Shown here piece after piece: positions 1 to 7,057 of a stretch of DNA of 10,755 bases. The stretch is taken from assembly GCA_002311285.1 (NCBI GenBank), contig DBZU01000072.1:29201-39955 (forward strand). Direction: 5' to 3'. The notes below the pieces were generated by a model. The model worked only from the letters and a program-made list of their open reading frames with translations, ran no database searches and was not told the origin of the DNA. This DNA comes from Dehalococcoidia bacterium UBA1152 (GTDB lineage: Bacteria > Chloroflexota > Dehalococcoidia > Lucifugimonadales > UBA2962). Every line of letters starts with the position of its first letter. Positions within the stretch are counted from its first letter, which is position 1. The position numbers were made by a program, and so were the translations under genes.

Positions 1-1011
1 AGGATTTTCTTGTTCAGGATTTTCACTTGAATTTCCATCAATCGGCAATCCTAATTCAGCAAACTTGTCTAAAAGCTCTCTCAAGGATTTTTCTCCGAAG
101 TTACGTATCTTTAATAACTCCGATTTTTCATATTGAAGTGCTTCTCCAACCTTATGGATATCGGCTCGTTTTAAGCAATTAAGTGTTCTTGACGATAAGT
201 CAAGACTTTCAACAGTCAAGTTGTATTGCTCAGGAGTTATATTTAAGGCCATAGAGGTGGCTTCTATGCTATCCACATCCCCCTCTTGAACATTTGCAAA
301 CATGAAAAACTTGTTCACTAATATATCACCAGCAACTTTTAATGCATCCAAGGGAGTAATAGAACCATCTGTCCACAACTCCATAATCAATTTCTCAAAG
401 TCAGTTCTGTCTCCAACTCGAGTAGGTTCTACAGTAAAACTAACTTTACGAATTGGAGTAAAAATAGCATCAACTGGCAAAACCCCAATTGGCATGTCAT
501 TGTCATTAACTCCAGCTCTATATCCAATTCCTCTTTCCACGTTGAATTCAACATTTAATGAGGCTTGATCAGAGTCTAGAGTAGCTATATGTGATTCAGG
601 GTTAACAACATGAAAATCCGACGAAGCCATTATGTCACCCGCACAGACAGTACCTTGGCCTGAAACTTCCAGCCTTAATTTGCCTGGTCTATCTACTTCT
701 GACTTTAGCCGAATATTTTTTATGTTAAGAAGAAATTCTGAAACTTCTTCTTTTACATGGGGTAGAGTTGTGTATTCATGTAAAGCACCATCTATTTTCA
801 CCCATGTAACGGCTGTACCACTTAACGATTCATACAAAACTCTACGAAGAGAATTCCCTAAGGTAGTACCGTAACCCCTCTCAAGAGGCTCAGCCACAAA
901 CTTTCCATAATTCCCTTCTTCTTCTAGAACCTTTACGGAAGCATCAGGTATAGCTTCTTTTTCCTGTAGCGGTAATTCTTCCGGCACCCATGTTTGGAAC
1001 TCAAGTACCAT
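1..1011 (-). CDS. rpoA: DNA-directed RNA polymerase subunit alpha (3' end outside window)
   Basis: This is the alpha subunit, whose dimer nucleates assembly of RNA polymerase and contacts upstream promoter DNA. The window holds 337 codons from an ATG at 1011 with no stop. Family members are usually about 315-340 residues, so only a few residues should be missing. The N-terminal assembly domain covers roughly residues 1-240, with the characteristic ERGYGTTLGNSLRRVL at about 44-59. The C-terminal domain spans about 262-325; by alignment from memory it keeps the UP-element contacts of E. coli alpha (R275 and N278 in SSRTLNCLKR, and G306, K308, S309 in RNFGEKSL). The tail after residue 325 is acidic and Asn/Ser-rich. 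An AGGAGA Shine-Dalgarno sequence lies 9 nt before the ATG. It follows rpsD by 47 nt, the classic alpha-operon order, and rplQ would be expected next, outside the window. Confidence 0.97.
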   Translation of the reverse strand, partial: MVLEFQTWVPEELPLQEKEAIPDASVKVLEEEGNYGKFVAEPLERGYGTTLGNSLRRVLYESLSGTAVTWVKIDGALHEYTTLPHVKEEVSEFLLNIKNIRLKSEVDRPGKLRLEVSGQGTVCAGDIMASSDFHVVNPESHIATLDSDQASLNVEFNVERGIGYRAGVNDNDMPIGVLPVDAIFTPIRKVSFTVEPTRVGDRTDFEKLIMELWTDGSITPLDALKVAGDILVNKFFMFANVQEGDVDSIEATSMALNITPEQYNLTVESLDLSSRTLNCLKRADIHKVGEALQYEKSELLKIRNFGEKSLRELLDKFAELGLPIDGNSSENPEQENP

Positions 1012-1020
1012 AATTCTTAA

Positions 1021-1026
1021 TCTCCT
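1021..1026 (-). promoter_or_regulatory. Shine-Dalgarno site of rpoA
   Basis: AGGAGA on the minus strand lies 9 nt before the rpoA ATG. It is one of the best-matched ribosome binding sites in the window and fixes the start of rpoA, which also matches the usual N-terminus of alpha in this branch (short leader, then an acidic stretch before the beta strands). Confidence 0.7.
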
Positions 1027-1058
1027 ATTACTTATCTCTCAAATTCATAAATAAAACA

Positions 1059-1688
1059 TTACTTCGAATAGAACTCGACGATTAGCCTAACATCGATGCT
1101 GCTATCTAAAGCATCCGATGTAGGTTCGCCTATTACTTCGGCCTCACCTTTATCCAACTCAACCTTTAGCCATCCAGGAGTAGGCAATCGCCCTCCTGAC
1201 TCCATTATCATTTTTGCAAACTCTGGCAACTTACCATTTGAACCTTTCCACTTAACAACATCGCCAGTTTCTACCAAATATGAAGGTATATCCATTTTGC
1301 GATCATTAACTGTGAAATGGCCATGTGTCACGAGTTGCCTGCCTTGTTTACGAGATCCAGCGAAAGCCAGCCTATATACAACATTATCTAGCCTACGCTC
1401 TAAAAACTGCAGTAATATATCTCCTGTTACCCCTGGATGTTCACGTGCAGTTTCAAAATAATTACGAAATTGTCTTTCTAAAACTCCATAACTAAATCTA
1501 ACCTTTTGTTTTTCACGTAATTGAAGTGACCAATCGGACGCTCTTCTTCGTTTTAAACTTCTGTCTCCAGGAGGACTTTTGCGACGTTCTATAGCACAAC
1601 GTGGCGTATAACATCTTTCTCCTTTAAGAAAGAGTTTCTCTCCGATTCTCCGGCATTGCCGGCAACTTGCATCTGTATACCTAGCCAT
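1059..1688 (-). CDS. rpsD: 30S ribosomal protein S4, zinc-finger type
   Basis: S4 is a primary 16S rRNA-binding protein that starts assembly of the 30S body, and in many bacteria it also represses its own operon. The protein is 209 residues, the usual size. The N-terminus carries an intact zinc finger, C9-x2-C12-x13-C26-x4-C31, within CRQCRR...GERCYTPRC; many lineages have lost these cysteines. The S4 RNA-binding domain follows at about residues 98-160 (LERRLDNVVYRLAFAGSRKQ, then VTHGHFTVNDRKMDIPSY). The C-terminus ends in DVRLIVEFYSK, as in family members. The ATG start gives the canonical MARYTD beginning, although I see no good Shine-Dalgarno sequence in the 30 nt before it. It normally follows rpsK directly; here a membrane protein gene separates them. 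Confidence 0.98.
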   Translation of the reverse strand: MARYTDASCRQCRRIGEKLFLKGERCYTPRCAIERRKSPPGDRSLKRRRASDWSLQLREKQKVRFSYGVLERQFRNYFETAREHPGVTGDILLQFLERRLDNVVYRLAFAGSRKQGRQLVTHGHFTVNDRKMDIPSYLVETGDVVKWKGSNGKLPEFAKMIMESGGRLPTPGWLKVELDKGEAEVIGEPTSDALDSSIDVRLIVEFYSK

Positions 1689-1718
1689 TAGTAAATCAGC
1701 TTATACACCGTTTCATTA

Positions 1719-2495
1719 TCAGCGATTAATTTCATCTGATAATTGTTCAAAGCTGAAATCCTCCTTCCTGTATCTTAAATCGTAATAAACAATTGTTAGA
1801 AATATATATATAAGTGGAACAATTATTGTTGCTCCTACGTAAGTGCCAATTTGTTGAAGTAAGCTCCTGAATTCAGATCCCTCAGTTATAGTCAAAGAGA
1901 TTAAAAAGAATGGGAGCCAAACTAAAACCCCAATACCCAAAGCACTAAGGAAGAATATTAAGATAGATTTAAATACTCTCCACCAATTACCGCGAACCAA
2001 ACTCAAGCTTCGCTTAAATGCATCCAACGGTTTGTGTCTCTCAATTACTACTACCGGCTGAGATAACACAAGATAAATCATATAAAGTAATGCAACTATA
2101 AATGGTATTATCAAGAAAAATAGAATAGTGCCCGCAATCAATACCAGCGCCAACATGATTTGCAAAGCTAACGTAACGCCAAGAAGTTTAAAATAAACAG
2201 CTTGTGAGGCTCGTAAAGCTGATTTTAAGTCCACTCTACCATGAACATAATAATAACCGACTGAATATATATATATGCCCGCCAAAGCAGTAATAATCAT
2301 TAGATCTATAATTGAAACTACTGTTACGCCTCTCAAATCGGTGCCCACTAAGTATGAGACTAAAAGTACAGGTAGAAAACCGGCTAAGGTTATTACGAAA
2401 AACTGACTGAAGTTATTTTTATATACGGACATAGCCTCCCAGATTATTCCTCGCAAATCGTGTTCGCTAAATAAAGAAGAGTGTCTATCTTTCAT
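1719..2495 (-). CDS. Six-pass membrane protein inserted in the ribosomal operon, GPDPase-membrane-domain-like
   Basis: This integral membrane protein is not a normal member of the operon. From the ATG at 2495 it has 258 residues and about six hydrophobic segments (near 31-50, 57-80, 103-127, 128-147, 174-200 and 217-237). The layout resembles the glycerophosphodiester phosphodiesterase membrane-domain (PF10110-like) family: an amphipathic start ending in WEAMSVYKNNFSQFF, then QPVVVIERHKPLDAFKRSLSLVRGNWWRVF in mid-protein (residues about 146-175), and a YYDLRYRKEDFSFEQL tail. I recognise the family pattern from memory; its function is unknown and no catalytic residues are evident. The frame stays open upstream to an ATG at 2576 inside rpsK, which would add 27 polar residues. 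I prefer 2495 because the family begins near there and this start follows the rpsK stop by 25 nt. No start has a good Shine-Dalgarno sequence. Base composition looks like its neighbours, so recent transfer is not evident. rpsD begins 30 nt downstream, so it is probably co-transcribed with the ribosomal genes. Confidence 0.85.
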   Translation of the reverse strand: MKDRHSSLFSEHDLRGIIWEAMSVYKNNFSQFFVITLAGFLPVLLVSYLVGTDLRGVTVVSIIDLMIITALAGIYIYSVGYYYVHGRVDLKSALRASQAVYFKLLGVTLALQIMLALVLIAGTILFFLIIPFIVALLYMIYLVLSQPVVVIERHKPLDAFKRSLSLVRGNWWRVFKSILIFFLSALGIGVLVWLPFFLISLTITEGSEFRSLLQQIGTYVGATIIVPLIYIFLTIVYYDLRYRKEDFSFEQLSDEINR

Positions 2496-2520
2496 AATGG
2501 AGTGTATCGTACTCAATTTA

Positions 2521-2907
2521 CTAGACTCTACGTCGCTTTTTAGGTCTACACCCATTGTGCGGTATTGGAGTAACATCCTTTATAGAAGCTACAGTGATGC
2601 CCTGTCCAACCATGGACCTTATCGCAGCTTCTCTGCCTGCTCCCGATCCCGAAACAAGTATATCTACCTCTCTTAATCCCTGTTCTTTTCCTTTACGTAT
2701 AGCGTCTTCAGTTGCTCTTTGTGCAGCAAAGGCAGTAGATTTGCGTGACCCTTTATATCCAACTGTGCCAGAACTACCCCAACATATAACTGCACCTTCT
2801 AAATCTGTGACAGTAACAATGGTATTATTAAAAGTTGACTGAATATAAACTCTACCCTTAGGTATAGTTCTACGATCTTTTCTTCTAGTTCTTGATCTCT
2901 TAGCCAT
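2521..2907 (-). CDS. rpsK: 30S ribosomal protein S11
   Basis: S11 binds the 16S platform, where it forms part of the mRNA exit region together with S7 and S18. The product is 128 residues, the normal length. Diagnostic stretches are IQSTFNNTIVTVTD near residues 23-36, GTVGYKGSRKSTAFAAQRA at about 47-65, and the near-invariant ending TPIPHNGCRPKKRRRV. The ATG lies 1 nt after the rpsM stop (TAATATG), so the two genes are tightly coupled. The last 56 nt also lie within the upstream-extended frame of the membrane protein gene, though that gene probably starts after the rpsK stop. Confidence 0.98.
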   Translation of the reverse strand: MAKRSRTRRKDRRTIPKGRVYIQSTFNNTIVTVTDLEGAVICWGSSGTVGYKGSRKSTAFAAQRATEDAIRKGKEQGLREVDILVSGSGAGREAAIRSMVGQGITVASIKDVTPIPHNGCRPKKRRRV

Positions 2908-2908
2908 A

Positions 2909-3292
2909 TTACTTGGTCTTTCCTTTTTGGCCTCTGCCCGCTACCGGCATTCTAGGTCCACGTTTTGCCCGAGCATTAGTTCGAGTTCTTTGTCCTCTTA
3001 CAGGTAAACCTCGACGGTGTCTTTGTCCCTTATAAGAACCTATATCTATAAGCCTTCGAATATTTAGATTAACCTCTCTCCTCAAATCCCCTTCAACAGT
3101 TTTTTCTTTTTCAATAATTTCCCGTATTTTCACTATATCTGTTTCTGTTAAATCTTTAACCCTAGGATTATCATCAATTCCTACCCGTTCTAATACTTCC
3201 TCAGCCTGTTTCGAGCCAATTCCATATATATGAGTTAGTGCGTATTCAACGCGTTTACCATCAGGTATATTTACTCCTGCTACAAGTGCCAT
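2909..3292 (-). CDS. rpsM: 30S ribosomal protein S13
   Basis: S13 sits in the 30S head, contacts the P-site tRNA and forms bridges to the 50S. The start at 3292 gives MALVAGVNIPDGKRVEYAL, which matches the family's MARIAGVDIP beginning, and yields 127 residues. A longer frame from 3328 would add 12 residues lying inside rpmJ and is unlikely. AAGG lies 5 nt before the chosen ATG. Family landmarks are THIYGIGSKQAEEVL (helix-two-turn-helix region), the RRLIDIGSYKGQRHRRGLPV segment, and a basic tail RGQRTRTNARAKRGPR. The rpmJ stop lies 1 nt upstream of the start and rpsK begins 1 nt downstream. Confidence 0.97.
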   Translation of the reverse strand: MALVAGVNIPDGKRVEYALTHIYGIGSKQAEEVLERVGIDDNPRVKDLTETDIVKIREIIEKEKTVEGDLRREVNLNIRRLIDIGSYKGQRHRRGLPVRGQRTRTNARAKRGPRMPVAGRGQKGKTK

Positions 3293-3293
3293 A

Positions 3294-3407
3294 TTAACCT
3301 TGCCTCTGTTTATGTCTATGATTTTCACAAATTATGTGCACACGACCTTTACGACGAATAACTCGACATTTTGCACATCGTTTTTTTACTGACGCTGATA
3401 CTTTCAT
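3294..3407 (-). CDS. rpmJ: 50S ribosomal protein L36, zinc-binding (C+) form
   Basis: L36 is the smallest 50S protein and stabilises 23S rRNA near the base of the L7/L12 region. The gene encodes 37 residues, beginning MKVSASVKKRCAKCRVIRRK and ending in HRHKQRQG, the standard length and pattern. The zinc ligands C11, C14, C27 and H32 are all present, so this is the C+ form rather than the cysteine-free paralogue that some bacteria switch to in zinc shortage. TTGGA lies about 8 nt before the ATG. It sits in its usual place between infA and rpsM, with 1 nt between its TAA and the rpsM ATG. It is short enough to be skipped by automated gene finders. Confidence 0.97.
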   Translation of the reverse strand: MKVSASVKKRCAKCRVIRRKGRVHIICENHRHKQRQG

Positions 3408-3473
3408 TTTTTTAATCCAACTTAATTTTACAGGTGTATTTACTTGTTATACAGATCTAAATAATGACAGCCA

Positions 3474-3695
3474 TCATCTAAACCTGTATGTGATCCTTCC
3501 TCTTGTTAGGTCATACGGAGACAGTTCGACCAGCACTCTGTCTCCTGGTAAAACACGGATATAGTTTTTTCTAATCTTGCCTGATATATATGCATGCACT
3601 GCATGCCCATTTGCTAACTCTACTGTGAAAGTCGCATTAGGTAGTGACTCTTTCACCAAGCCTTCAACTTCTATAGAATCTTTTTTATTTGTCAA
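3474..3695 (-). CDS. infA: Translation initiation factor IF-1
   Basis: IF-1 occupies the ribosomal A site during initiation and helps IF-2 and IF-3 select the start codon. The product is 73 residues, the normal size, and is a single OB-fold: IEVEGLVKESLPNATFTVEL, then the RNA-binding loop and helix GKIRKNYIRVLPGDRVLVEL, then SPYDLTRGRITYRFR. The start codon is TTG at 3695, supported by a strong GAGGTG just upstream and by the usual N-terminal length (MTNKKDSIEVEG compared with E. coli MAKEDNIEMQG). It lies 30 nt after map and 66 nt before rpmJ, the typical map-infA-rpmJ order. A near-cognate start on the gene for a start-codon fidelity factor is worth noting. Confidence 0.97.
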   Translation of the reverse strand: MTNKKDSIEVEGLVKESLPNATFTVELANGHAVHAYISGKIRKNYIRVLPGDRVLVELSPYDLTRGRITYRFR

Positions 3696-3698
3696 TTA

Positions 3699-3705
3699 CA
3701 CCTCT
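3699..3705 (-). promoter_or_regulatory. Shine-Dalgarno site of infA (TTG start)
   Basis: AGAGGTG on the minus strand lies 3 nt before TTG at 3695. It is a close match to the anti-Shine-Dalgarno complement and supports the TTG, since no in-frame ATG or GTG lies at a suitable place. Confidence 0.65.
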
Positions 3706-3725
3706 AAGCCTTATTAATAATAAAC

Positions 3726-4508
3726 CTAGATACGAGTAGTTACTACAGGACCACGATCTGTTATTAATACGGTGTCCTCAAAATGAGCGGATAATTCACC
3801 GTCTTCGGTAGCGACTGTCCATCCATCATTTAAAATTTTTGTTTTGTATGTTCCTATGTTTAACATTGGTTCTATCGCTATCGCCATTCCTTCTTTCAAT
3901 ATTGGACCTAACCCAGGTTCCATTCCCCAATTCGGCACCTGAGGTTCTTCATGCATGCTATATCCTATGCCATGACCGACATAATGCCTTACTAATGAGT
4001 ATCCTTCAGTCTCCGCATAGTTTTGTATTGCATAACATATGTCTCCAATTCGATTGCCTATTGTCACTTTCTCTATGCCTTTTTCCAAAGATAACCTAGT
4101 CGTTTCAATTAATTTAGCCGCATCATCACTAATAGTGCCAACGCCAAGTGTAAAAGCGCTGTCAGCGTGTAAGCCTTTCCAGATTGCTCCAAAATCAACA
4201 CTGATTATGTCTCCATTGTTGATGACTCTATCACCTGGAATTCCATGTACTATCTCTTCATTGACAGACACACAAATTGAAGCGGGAAATGGGTTTTGAG
4301 GATCTCCATAACCTTTAAATGACGGTATTGCTCCCTCAGCCCTTATACTTTCTTCTGTAATTTCATCTAGAAAACTAGTGGTAACCCCGGGCTTTATAGC
4401 ATTGGCCACTTCTAACTTAGCTAAACCCACAATTCTTCCTGCTTCTCTCATTAAATCAAGTTCGCTCGAAGATTTTATTGTAATTCCATTTGGTTTTTGG
4501 CTGGGCAA
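3726..4508 (-). CDS. map: Methionine aminopeptidase, type I
   Basis: This enzyme removes the initiator methionine from new proteins as they leave the ribosome, using a two-metal centre. From TTG at 4508 there are 260 residues, close to the type I norm. The pita-bread metal ligands are all visible: D105 (SVDFGA), D116 (HADSAF), H179 (GHGIG), E213 (AIEPM) and E244 (FEDTV). Catalytic or substrate histidines are at H88 (IVHGIP) and H186 (MHEEPQ). There is no type II insert and no N-terminal zinc-finger extension. The start is uncertain. No ATG or GTG precedes the conserved TIKSSSELDLM region in frame, an in-frame TAA closes the frame just upstream, and the only canonical start is TTG with a weak AUAGG before it. 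A strong GGAGGA lies 23 nt further upstream, next to in-frame ATA and ATC codons. It follows adk by 52 nt. Confidence 0.95.
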   Translation of the reverse strand: MPSQKPNGITIKSSSELDLMREAGRIVGLAKLEVANAIKPGVTTSFLDEITEESIRAEGAIPSFKGYGDPQNPFPASICVSVNEEIVHGIPGDRVINNGDIISVDFGAIWKGLHADSAFTLGVGTISDDAAKLIETTRLSLEKGIEKVTIGNRIGDICYAIQNYAETEGYSLVRHYVGHGIGYSMHEEPQVPNWGMEPGLGPILKEGMAIAIEPMLNIGTYKTKILNDGWTVATEDGELSAHFEDTVLITDRGPVVTTRI

Positions 4509-4531
4509 ACCTATGTTACGTTCGATTATTT

Positions 4532-4537
4532 TCCTCC
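4532..4537 (-). promoter_or_regulatory. Strong Shine-Dalgarno-like GGAGGA upstream of map, wrongly spaced for the TTG start
   Basis: GGAGGA on the minus strand is the best anti-Shine-Dalgarno match between adk and map. It lies 23 nt before the TTG assigned to map, too far to serve it. The in-frame codons just after it are AAA, ATA (4529-4527) and ATC (4526-4524), with ATC at typical spacing. Two mini-frames also overlap it: ATG-TAT-GGA-GGA-AAA-TAA, and an ATG whose second codon is GAG and which stops after seven codons. It may drive initiation at a rare AUA/AUC codon, or a leader peptide. Confidence 0.5.
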
Positions 4538-4560
4538 ATACATATAATTATAGGCGAAGT

Positions 4561-5205
4561 TTAGGCAAGAACCTCTTGAATTGATGCTCTTACGTCATCA
4601 ATTTCTCCCACACCATCAACCTCAGTTAATAGCCCTGCACCTAGATAGTATTCGACCAAAGGAGTTGTTTGCTCCTCATACACTTCTAATCTTTTCTTCA
4701 CTGCATCAGAACTGTCATCATCTCTTTGATATATTGGCGCTTTGCAGTCATCGCATTGATTTTCAATTAAAGGGGGAGAAGAAACTAAATGATAAGGTTT
4801 CTGGCATTTAGTACAGATATATCTTCCGCTTAAACGTTCAATTAATTCGCTTACGGGTACCACAATATGTATTACTCTATCCAAGCTTCCAGCACCAATA
4901 ATTAGAACGTTATCTAGTGCCTTAGCTTGAGCAATCGTTCTAGGAAAGCCATCTAAAACAAATCCGTTAGTTTGTTCTCCTTTATTTAACCATTGCGTTA
5001 CCATACCGATAGTTATCTCATCTGGAACAAGTTCTCCAACTGACATGTATGACTTGGCTTTCGAGCCAAGCTCAGTCTCTCTGGATAAATGATCTCTAAA
5101 CAAATCTCCTGATGCCATGCAATTAACGCCAAGCGATTTTGCAACTCCAGATGCCTGAGTACCTTTACCAACACCAGGCGCCCCTAGCAAAACAACCTTT
5201 TTCAT
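4561..5205 (-). CDS. adk: Adenylate kinase, zinc-type LID
   Basis: Adenylate kinase interconverts ATP + AMP and 2 ADP in the cytoplasm. The ATG at 5205 gives MKKVVLLGAPGVGKGTQ and 214 residues, a typical long-form length. An upstream GTG at 5217 would add four residues (MVNR) but fits the family less well. The P-loop is at residues 8-16 (GAPGVGKGT). AMP-binding elements are ASGDLFR (31-37) and DGFPRT (85-90, with R89). LID arginines R124 and R128 precede a zinc knuckle with C131-x2-C134 and C151-x2-C154, followed by QRDDDSSDAVKKRL. The four-cysteine LID is the form known from Gram-positive bacteria and others, unlike E. coli. It lies 40 nt downstream of secY, the common secY-adk-map order. 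Confidence 0.97.
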   Translation of the reverse strand: MKKVVLLGAPGVGKGTQASGVAKSLGVNCMASGDLFRDHLSRETELGSKAKSYMSVGELVPDEITIGMVTQWLNKGEQTNGFVLDGFPRTIAQAKALDNVLIIGAGSLDRVIHIVVPVSELIERLSGRYICTKCQKPYHLVSSPPLIENQCDDCKAPIYQRDDDSSDAVKKRLEVYEEQTTPLVEYYLGAGLLTEVDGVGEIDDVRASIQEVLA

Positions 5206-5245
5206 GCGATTAACCACAATTTATATGAATGTGTTTTATCTATAA

Positions 5246-6586
5246 TCATTTAATAAATCCTTCATAATTGCGCATCAACAATTGAGATTCAAGTTGCCTC
5301 ATAGTGTCTAATGCTACGCCAACCATGATTAATAAACTGACGCTACTTATAGTCAGTGCTCTGATATCTGTAACTTGTGTGATAAAAAATGGCAAGACAG
5401 CAATAATGCCCAAAAAAAATGCTCCTCCCCAAGTAATCCTTATAATTAATCTGTTTAAATATTCCTGGGTAGGATTACCTGGTCTTATGCCTGGAATAAA
5501 ACCATTGTTTCTTTGCAAATTCTCAGCCAGGCGTTGTTGCTGAAAAATCACCATGGTATAGAAAAAGGCAAAGATAACAACTAAAAAGAAAACTACAAGC
5601 CAATAAGGCCAATGATCTGGGCTAAATGTATCAGTAATAAACCTAGCACCGACGGCTACGAATCCGTCACTTAAAGGGTTCCTGAAATAGCTAGCAATTG
5701 TGGTAGGCAAAATTATGATTGAGAAGGCAAATATCAGCGGTATCATTCCCGCAGAATTCACGCGTAGCGGCAAGAAAGAAGAGCCTGTTTGTCTCTGCAT
5801 TCTTCCTCCCCGAAAAACACTGCGCCCATATTGTATGGGGACTCTTCGTTGAGCTTCATTAAACAAAACAATTAAATAAATTATTGCTAATCCAAATATC
5901 ACTAGAAGTAAAATGCCTCCGGCTTCATCTTTTTGCAAAAATCCTTTACCAATCAAACCGGGCAAGTTAGCAACTATTCCGCCAAATATAATTAGTGAAA
6001 TTCCGTTACCTAATCCTCTTTCCGTAATTAACTCTCCAAGCCAAACAAGGAACATCGTGCCGGCTAACATGGAAATTATGATGGTGATCGTAACTAGATT
6101 TAAACCAAAATCTACACCAGGTAAAACTCCAGATTGCCTCAATAATGTTAATTGACCCCAGCTTTGTAATACTGCAATTGGTACTGTTAGCCAATGTGTA
6201 ATTTGGTTAATGCGCTGCCGGCCATATTCACCTTCTTGTGACAAAGCCTTAAGCGAAGGTATTACCGGGGTTAGAATCTGCATAACAATGGATGAGGTGA
6301 TGTAAGGATAAACGCCAAGTGCTGCAACGCTCATATTGGCTAACGCTCCACCACTGAATAAATCAAGAAATCCCAAAAGGGCATTCTGTTCAAATGCTCT
6401 GGCAAGTGCATCTACGTCTACCCCTGGTACTGGAACATGAGCAACAAATCTAAATATCACCAGCATGGCCAATGTAAAAAGGATTTTTGCCCTAAGATCG
6501 GGCACCCTCATAGCATCAATCATGGATTGAATTAGTTGTGGCCTGGACCCCTCTTGCTGTCTTGTAGCTGACCTTCGCTGAACCAC
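5246..6586 (-). CDS. secY: Protein translocase subunit SecY
   Basis: SecY is the channel of the Sec translocon, carrying secreted and membrane proteins through or into the cytoplasmic membrane. The product has 446 residues and the expected ten membrane spans; the first is near residues 34-52. The plug region follows (LGFLDLFSGGALANMSVAALG, about 71-91). The cytoplasmic loop QRRVPIQYGR (246-255) lies before span 7. The loop between spans 8 and 9 carries FQQQRLAENLQRNNGFIPGIRPGNPT (348-373), including the arginine-containing GIRPG used in SecA and ribosome binding. The start is GTG at 6586, whose first base is the last base of the rplO TAG (TAGTG), so re-initiation is likely. A polar 30-residue N-terminus precedes the first span. 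Confidence 0.98.
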   Translation of the reverse strand: MVQRRSATRQQEGSRPQLIQSMIDAMRVPDLRAKILFTLAMLVIFRFVAHVPVPGVDVDALARAFEQNALLGFLDLFSGGALANMSVAALGVYPYITSSIVMQILTPVIPSLKALSQEGEYGRQRINQITHWLTVPIAVLQSWGQLTLLRQSGVLPGVDFGLNLVTITIIISMLAGTMFLVWLGELITERGLGNGISLIIFGGIVANLPGLIGKGFLQKDEAGGILLLVIFGLAIIYLIVLFNEAQRRVPIQYGRSVFRGGRMQRQTGSSFLPLRVNSAGMIPLIFAFSIIILPTTIASYFRNPLSDGFVAVGARFITDTFSPDHWPYWLVVFFLVVIFAFFYTMVIFQQQRLAENLQRNNGFIPGIRPGNPTQEYLNRLIIRITWGGAFFLGIIAVLPFFITQVTDIRALTISSVSLLIMVGVALDTMRQLESQLLMRNYEGFIK

Positions 6587-7050
6587 TACATTAACTCGCG
6601 AACTGTGCCGCCAGCTGCTTCAATTTTTTTTCTGGCGGAATCTGAGAATCGACTAGCTTCGATAACAAGTGGTTTTTCACAATCCCCTCTCCCTAAAACT
6701 TTTACCATCTTATTTGAATTCTTTATAAGGCCTACTTTCTCCATTACGGTAGGTGTGATTTCAGATCCTGAATCAAATACCATAAGTTGATCTAAATTTA
6801 TTAATTGGTATGACTTATGATTTCGAGCAGTAAAGCCTCGAATCATGGGAAGAGATTTTATTAACGCCATCTGCCCTCCTTGGAATCCAAGCCTAACACC
6901 ACCGCCTGAACGAGACTTCTGACCCTTCATACCTCTCCCTGAGAAACTGCCATGTCCGCTGGAGTCTCCTCGGCCTAATCGTTTCCTAGGATGTTTGGAA
7001 CCTTTAGGCGCGCTTAGATTTTCTAGTTGTAAAGATGATTTATCGAACAA
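6586..7050 (-). CDS. rplO: 50S ribosomal protein L15
   Basis: L15 binds 23S rRNA late in 50S assembly and threads a long basic N-terminus into the core. Landmarks are LENLSAPKGSKHPRKRLGRG (family [20 protein letters not shown]), the Gly-rich GQKSRSGGGVRLGFQGGQM, and the C-terminal ending AAGGTVREL. I chose TTG at 7050 (154 residues) because AAAGG lies exactly 7 nt before it. A TTG at 7065, five codons upstream, has no such site. Both starts are non-ATG and no in-frame ATG fits. The rpmD stop is 19 nt before the chosen start, and secY overlaps the stop by one base. Confidence 0.95.
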   Translation of the reverse strand: MFDKSSLQLENLSAPKGSKHPRKRLGRGDSSGHGSFSGRGMKGQKSRSGGGVRLGFQGGQMALIKSLPMIRGFTARNHKSYQLINLDQLMVFDSGSEITPTVMEKVGLIKNSNKMVKVLGRGDCEKPLVIEASRFSDSARKKIEAAGGTVRELM

Positions 7051-7057
7051 TTTAGAA

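Noticed and set aside
302..874. Open frames on the plus strand opposite rpoA (88 and 80 codons)
   Set aside because: They lie fully antisense to the well-conserved rpoA frame and have no recognisable family or plausible ribosome binding site. The other plus-strand frames across the window are the same kind of shadow.
1650..1662. Palindrome CCGGCATTGCCGG, a possible hairpin or operator
   Set aside because: It is inside the rpsD zinc-finger codons, has no following T-run, and is explained by codon content.
3293..3328. Twelve-residue N-terminal extension of S13
   Set aside because: The extra residues are encoded by the 3' end of rpmJ in another frame. The start at 3292 matches the family N-terminus and has an AAGG at good spacing.
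3408..3473. Possible promoter in the infA-rpmJ gap (TATAAC or TAAAAT as a -10)
   Set aside because: The gap is AT-rich, and no -35-like hexamer lies at about 17 nt from either candidate. Chance matches are expected in such sequence.
3591..3606. Repeated TGCATGC motif, like a protein-binding site
   Set aside because: It lies within infA codons for HAVHAY; the repetition follows from the repeated His-Ala codons.
5206..5217. GTG start of adk four codons upstream
   Set aside because: The ATG at 5205 gives the canonical start just before the P-loop and a 214-residue enzyme; the GTG has no Shine-Dalgarno sequence.
6006..6194. 62-codon minus-strand frame inside secY
   Set aside because: It is in another frame within intact secY, reads as low-quality sequence rich in His, Trp and Ser, and overlaps conserved spans.
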